Source of the DNA: Conexibacter sp. SYSU D00693
GTDB taxonomy: Bacteria; Actinomycetota; Thermoleophilia; Solirubrobacterales; Solirubrobacteraceae
Direction: 5' to 3'
NCBI RefSeq assembly: GCF_017084525.1
Contig: NZ_CP070950.1
Coordinates: forward strand, 2,666,001-2,730,000
DNA length: 64,000 nucleotides
The notes under the pieces were generated by a model. The model was not told where the DNA came from, did no database searches, and worked only from the letters and a program-made list of their open reading frames with translations. Every line of letters begins with the position of its first letter. Position 1 is the stretch's first letter. Positions 63,201 through 64,000 of this stretch are shown piece by piece. The position numbers and the translations under genes were made by a program.

Positions 63201-64000
63201 GGTCCTCGATGCGGCCGACGGCGCGCAGGTCGTCGGTCGTGGCGCGGATGCCGAACGGACCGCCGGCGGTCTCGGCCGAGACGGTGAGCGGCTGGGACAG
63301 GGTCGCGCTGAGCGCCTTGAGCTTGCGCACGCGGGCGCCGACGACGAAGTCGCCGTTCGCCAGGTCCGTGTACTTGGCGCCCTGCTCGCCGCCGGCGGGC
63401 AGGTCGTCGGCCTGGGCGGGGCGGTTGGCGGCGACGAGCTCGATGAGGTCGATCGGGTTGCTCGCGTTGACCGCGAGGCCCTCGCCGCCCTGCTCGAGGT
63501 CGAGCGCCAGGGACGCCGGGATGCCCTCGACGTTGGCGTTGACGCGGTCGGCGCGGCCGACGAGCGCGCCGTTCAGCGAGCGCGCGTCGAGCGTGAGCTT
63601 CGCGATGCCCTTGGGCTGGCCCGCCGCGTCCTTGCCCTCGAAGGTCAGGCGCGCGTCGTCCTGGTCGAAGCCCAGGGTCGTGTCGGCCGGCAGGTCGAGG
63701 ACGTTGCCGGTGGCCTCGAGGTCGTCGGTGCGGGCGTCGACGCTGAAGGGGCCCCCGGCCGTCTTGGCCTCGAGCGACAGCGCGTCGGCCGTGGCGACGG
63801 AGAGCTTCTTGAGCTGGTTGATGCGCGCGGCCAGCCGGAACTCGCCGTTGCTGACGTCGCGGTACACGACGCCCTGGCCGGTGCCGGCGGGCAGGCCCTC
63901 GGCGCCGTTGGAGGCGACGAGCTCGACCTTGCCGATCGCGCCGCCGCCGTTGACGACGACGCCCGTGCGGCCGCTGCTCGTGTCGAGCGCGGCGTTCAGC
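57250..64000 (-). CDS. giant tandem-repeat protein, N-terminus beyond the window
   Basis: The frame is open from 64000 to the TAG at 57250, at least 2249 residues. Nine repeats of 158-178 residues mark their boundaries by EQGAKY, EQGAVY or similar, at about 63869, 63377, 62885, 62411, 61922, 61424, 60944, 60458 and 59924. Each contains FVVGARVRKLK, GGPFGVR, IEDLPA, LFGRA and LxLDLAQxGxG. The two halves of a repeat also resemble each other, both built of short strands around a DLPA or IPSDL step. Three further units of another subtype (LEPISL, LLEGASKLQADIKGVP) lead to a non-repetitive C-terminal domain of about 250 residues with six cysteines, which points to a secreted protein. No enzyme motif is visible. 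I cannot name the family; surface adhesin, lipid-groove and fibre roles are all possible. Confidence 0.85.
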   Translation of the reverse strand, partial: LNAALDTSSGRTGVVVNGGGAIGKVELVASNGAEGLPAGTGQGVVYRDVSNGEFRLAARINQLKKLSVATADALSLEAKTAGGPFSVDARTDDLEATGNVLDLPADTTLGFDQDDARLTFEGKDAAGQPKGIAKLTLDARSLNGALVGRADRVNANVEGIPASLALDLEQGGEGLAVNASNPIDLIELVAANRPAQADDLPAGGEQGAKYTDLANGDFVVGARVRKLKALSATLSQPLTVSAETAGGPFGIRATTDDLRAVGRIEDLPARFTASVDLDAGKVSIDGKAADGSPQGINRLTLDADSDDALFGRATHVRADIKQIPSDLALDLAQDGEGLALTANEPVGSIEVGAANRPVDFATDLPANGEQGAKYIDRGSDFVVGARVRQFKKVAADFSAPISVSTETEGGPFGVRVDTDAIEGLARIEDLPAKLDATLDTEDFRLSVDGHGQSIGTVAAEFNASSALFGRAKHVHALVKDIPANLVVDLAQGGDGVALTANEPVGLIEVAAASRPLDLATDLPVNDEQGAKFLDKTGEDFVVGARVRKLKSVNAAFGQVVQVATETEGGPFGVRVATDDVDGIARIEDLPAKFQAALDLDAGKVTVKGRDADDNPQGISRLTADVHSGQSLFGRASDIHADVRGISSDLMLDLAQDGSGANLEASEPVDLVELVAANHPLQADDLPAGDEQGAKYVDLTGGEFAIGARVRDFKKVAARFNDTIKVDTITQGGPFGLRAQTDDLRANARVEDLPAKLKAELDLDAGTIAIDGRKADDSPADDIGLLTIAADADEPLFGRATDVAARIRDLPSQTNLTFAQTGSGAALEANPAIGSVELVAADHDIADINDELPANDEQGATYRDTPSTYTIAARVRDLQKVVANLGDSIGLETQTAGGPFTVTADTPELNAKLELRDLPSHLNASFDPDGGAFHYDGHGQGMDELKLAIRGVGGQAFFGRATRLDATIKKLAANVDLTIDPEAPSADVSASSPIEELDLVATDIPEGDPVPSVPANEQGAVYHDKTGQPFVLAARLYDLQAVSFGLGGEDIGIDAKLRQTPFSVDLESDSLDAQARIEDLPAQTALGFDLANGAFTYEGKDADGNGAAVDKIDFEATSDEPLFGRAKFLKGTLEGVPAKITVGFDTSAGGAEVSLPDGTQLDKLTLQATDGVHSQLPPAQGVVYHDNDDEFVISAVVEGLRNLAVDFDTALGLKIKRAASSRFGADIDISDTLKAFADIQDLPADAELGLELNEENADEPGVLRFKGRDGNGDPQGIGTFDLSASTEEPIFGSGSAIQGHIEDLPSDVEISFGQTAGKAVVKAINPTDPDGPADPVGLIELAASDTPGQFAYPAAGAQGALLHTKTGDPFRLGIRIRDLEYLEADFSEAINLKTKTAGGPFFADVKSDGFNADAQILDLPETLDLKFDLEAGQVEYTGSSGIGQIFADVSADEPLFLGATAFQVDLHGVPDHFTLGLGNTVPEEGEEADLSSINLVADQPIDQIDVKAHSANREYPVIPAGQMGAIVNSQLEAGEPEESEELAMALRVYKLRELAVNLEPVSLVAKTEGNRVFDVDAKLRGSLDEQTGERGPDLSLKATIDKLPADVQIGLEDHETNGEPNGSKLKVVGSAPIDLVSLETNGLELLEGASNVKAQIEKLPQDLSITLPDTGQLAVIEAKDGNGTLTPIGQLRLAAASGSATLPADTYDSATNVATGDDTLGFVNTANDTDIRARLSGVKSLGLNLEPISLDAQLTGGRKLVIDATTANKDDDGNPTGTNTDLDATIDALPSVLHLGLEDGTPAQGGGSRLTWQASSAINQIAINADGIELLEGASKLQADIKGVPAAFTVALPDTETYPTFPLAQLGITGSQETTGGPRINELRLAAGDGTLPASGGNDRFQYIDGASLNVGVKLTNVKALAMKLDPISLEIGQEDTLNGGTKPIDLNASLPNDSGPNATVTGQLNKPSFLTKVGVTIPPSGSGQPNRLNFENGTAALPRSMGSITLNAQNLGSIPGANFSLANVPRRMEACLATDQACVRMDAAHAINPLPNYSGQCGQPSQNSTAAGVFNRPYVPQVSMYFDDFDTSGNSSAISSMITMNANIDLGTGGQPVSITNLRFHNLSLDFAQNGTTFAYKPIASISAGNVPRLYMYIDSQNDPFVMNSVKYPPSIGNLVMGTDSSPATALRRIAWTPGPRTSFLCATNQSIDTKSSGSLNCGGDKRLDIDTAIGNINAFAVPVFGDIVRVCG

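Overview
The window is very GC-rich, gene-dense actinobacterial DNA, probably from the class Thermoleophilia (Solirubrobacterales-like). Supporting points are the extreme G/C at third codon positions, many GTG starts, a NucS/EndoMS mismatch endonuclease, a fused 2-oxoglutarate dehydrogenase, an actinobacterial AcnA with its acidic linker, DUF3159 and VKOR/DsbA proteins, and genes packed with 4-bp ATGA/GTGA overlaps. This placement is inferred from gene families, not from a marker search. I see no rRNA, tRNA, CRISPR array, transposase or prophage, so this looks like chromosomal backbone with a few accessory patches.

Layout. 1-5.6 kb: an edge-truncated ketopantoate-reductase-like gene, a secreted protein, a three-gene DUF35 / thiolase-like / FAD-oxidase operon, and a NUDIX plus membrane protein pair. 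5.6-9.9 kb: a 1437-aa protein joining two lipoyl domains, an E3-binding domain, an E2 catalytic domain and the 2-oxoglutarate E1. 9.9-13.2 kb: DUF1028, YjbQ, a 19-codon candidate gene and two tandem peptidase-E paralogues. 13.2-17.5 kb: an acyl-CoA operon (enoyl-CoA hydratase, acyl-CoA dehydrogenase, phosphotransferase, DUF6285-like protein) that fits 4-hydroxyacyl-CoA breakdown. 17.5-24 kb: MBL hydrolase, NucS, an orphan histidine kinase, a divergent acetyltransferase/flippase pair and a FAD oxidoreductase. 24-29 kb: secreted glycoside hydrolase, J-domain/TPR protein, nucleotidyltransferase and TIM-barrel protein. 28.9-29.5 kb: a gene-free stretch with a 144-bp duplicated element carrying a 47-bp palindrome. 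29.5-34.7 kb: ABC-2 exporter, EttA, fatty-acid desaturase and a DsbA-fold protein. 34.7-42.2 kb: two chemoreceptors, HAD phosphatase, M42 peptidase, SirB1-like protein, HtaA-like secreted protein and a lone receiver domain. 42.2-45.7 kb: aconitase and VapBC. 45.7-50.7 kb: a seven-gene envelope copper/disulfide cluster. 50.7-57.2 kb: amine oxidase, two cell-wall enzymes, DUF3159, ATP-grasp and a class-I amidotransferase. 57.25 kb to the end: a giant secreted-type repeat protein of at least 2249 residues with its N-terminus outside the window.

Recurring signals. A TANNNT -10 hexamer sits only about 5-12 nt before the start codon of some 20 first genes, which implies leaderless or nearly leaderless mRNAs; at two divergent junctions the two -10 boxes overlap on the same bases. 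Most convergent gene pairs end on one shared CTAG, each strand using the TAG inside it. The palindrome GGGGTCAGACCCC occurs four times in frame inside the DUF6285-like gene and once again 27 kb away behind a secreted-protein gene.

The strongest candidates for undescribed biology are the giant repeat protein, the copper cluster in which three secreted proteins are each predicted to begin with histidine after signal cleavage, the complete E2-E1 fusion, the overlapping divergent promoters and the two repeat families.
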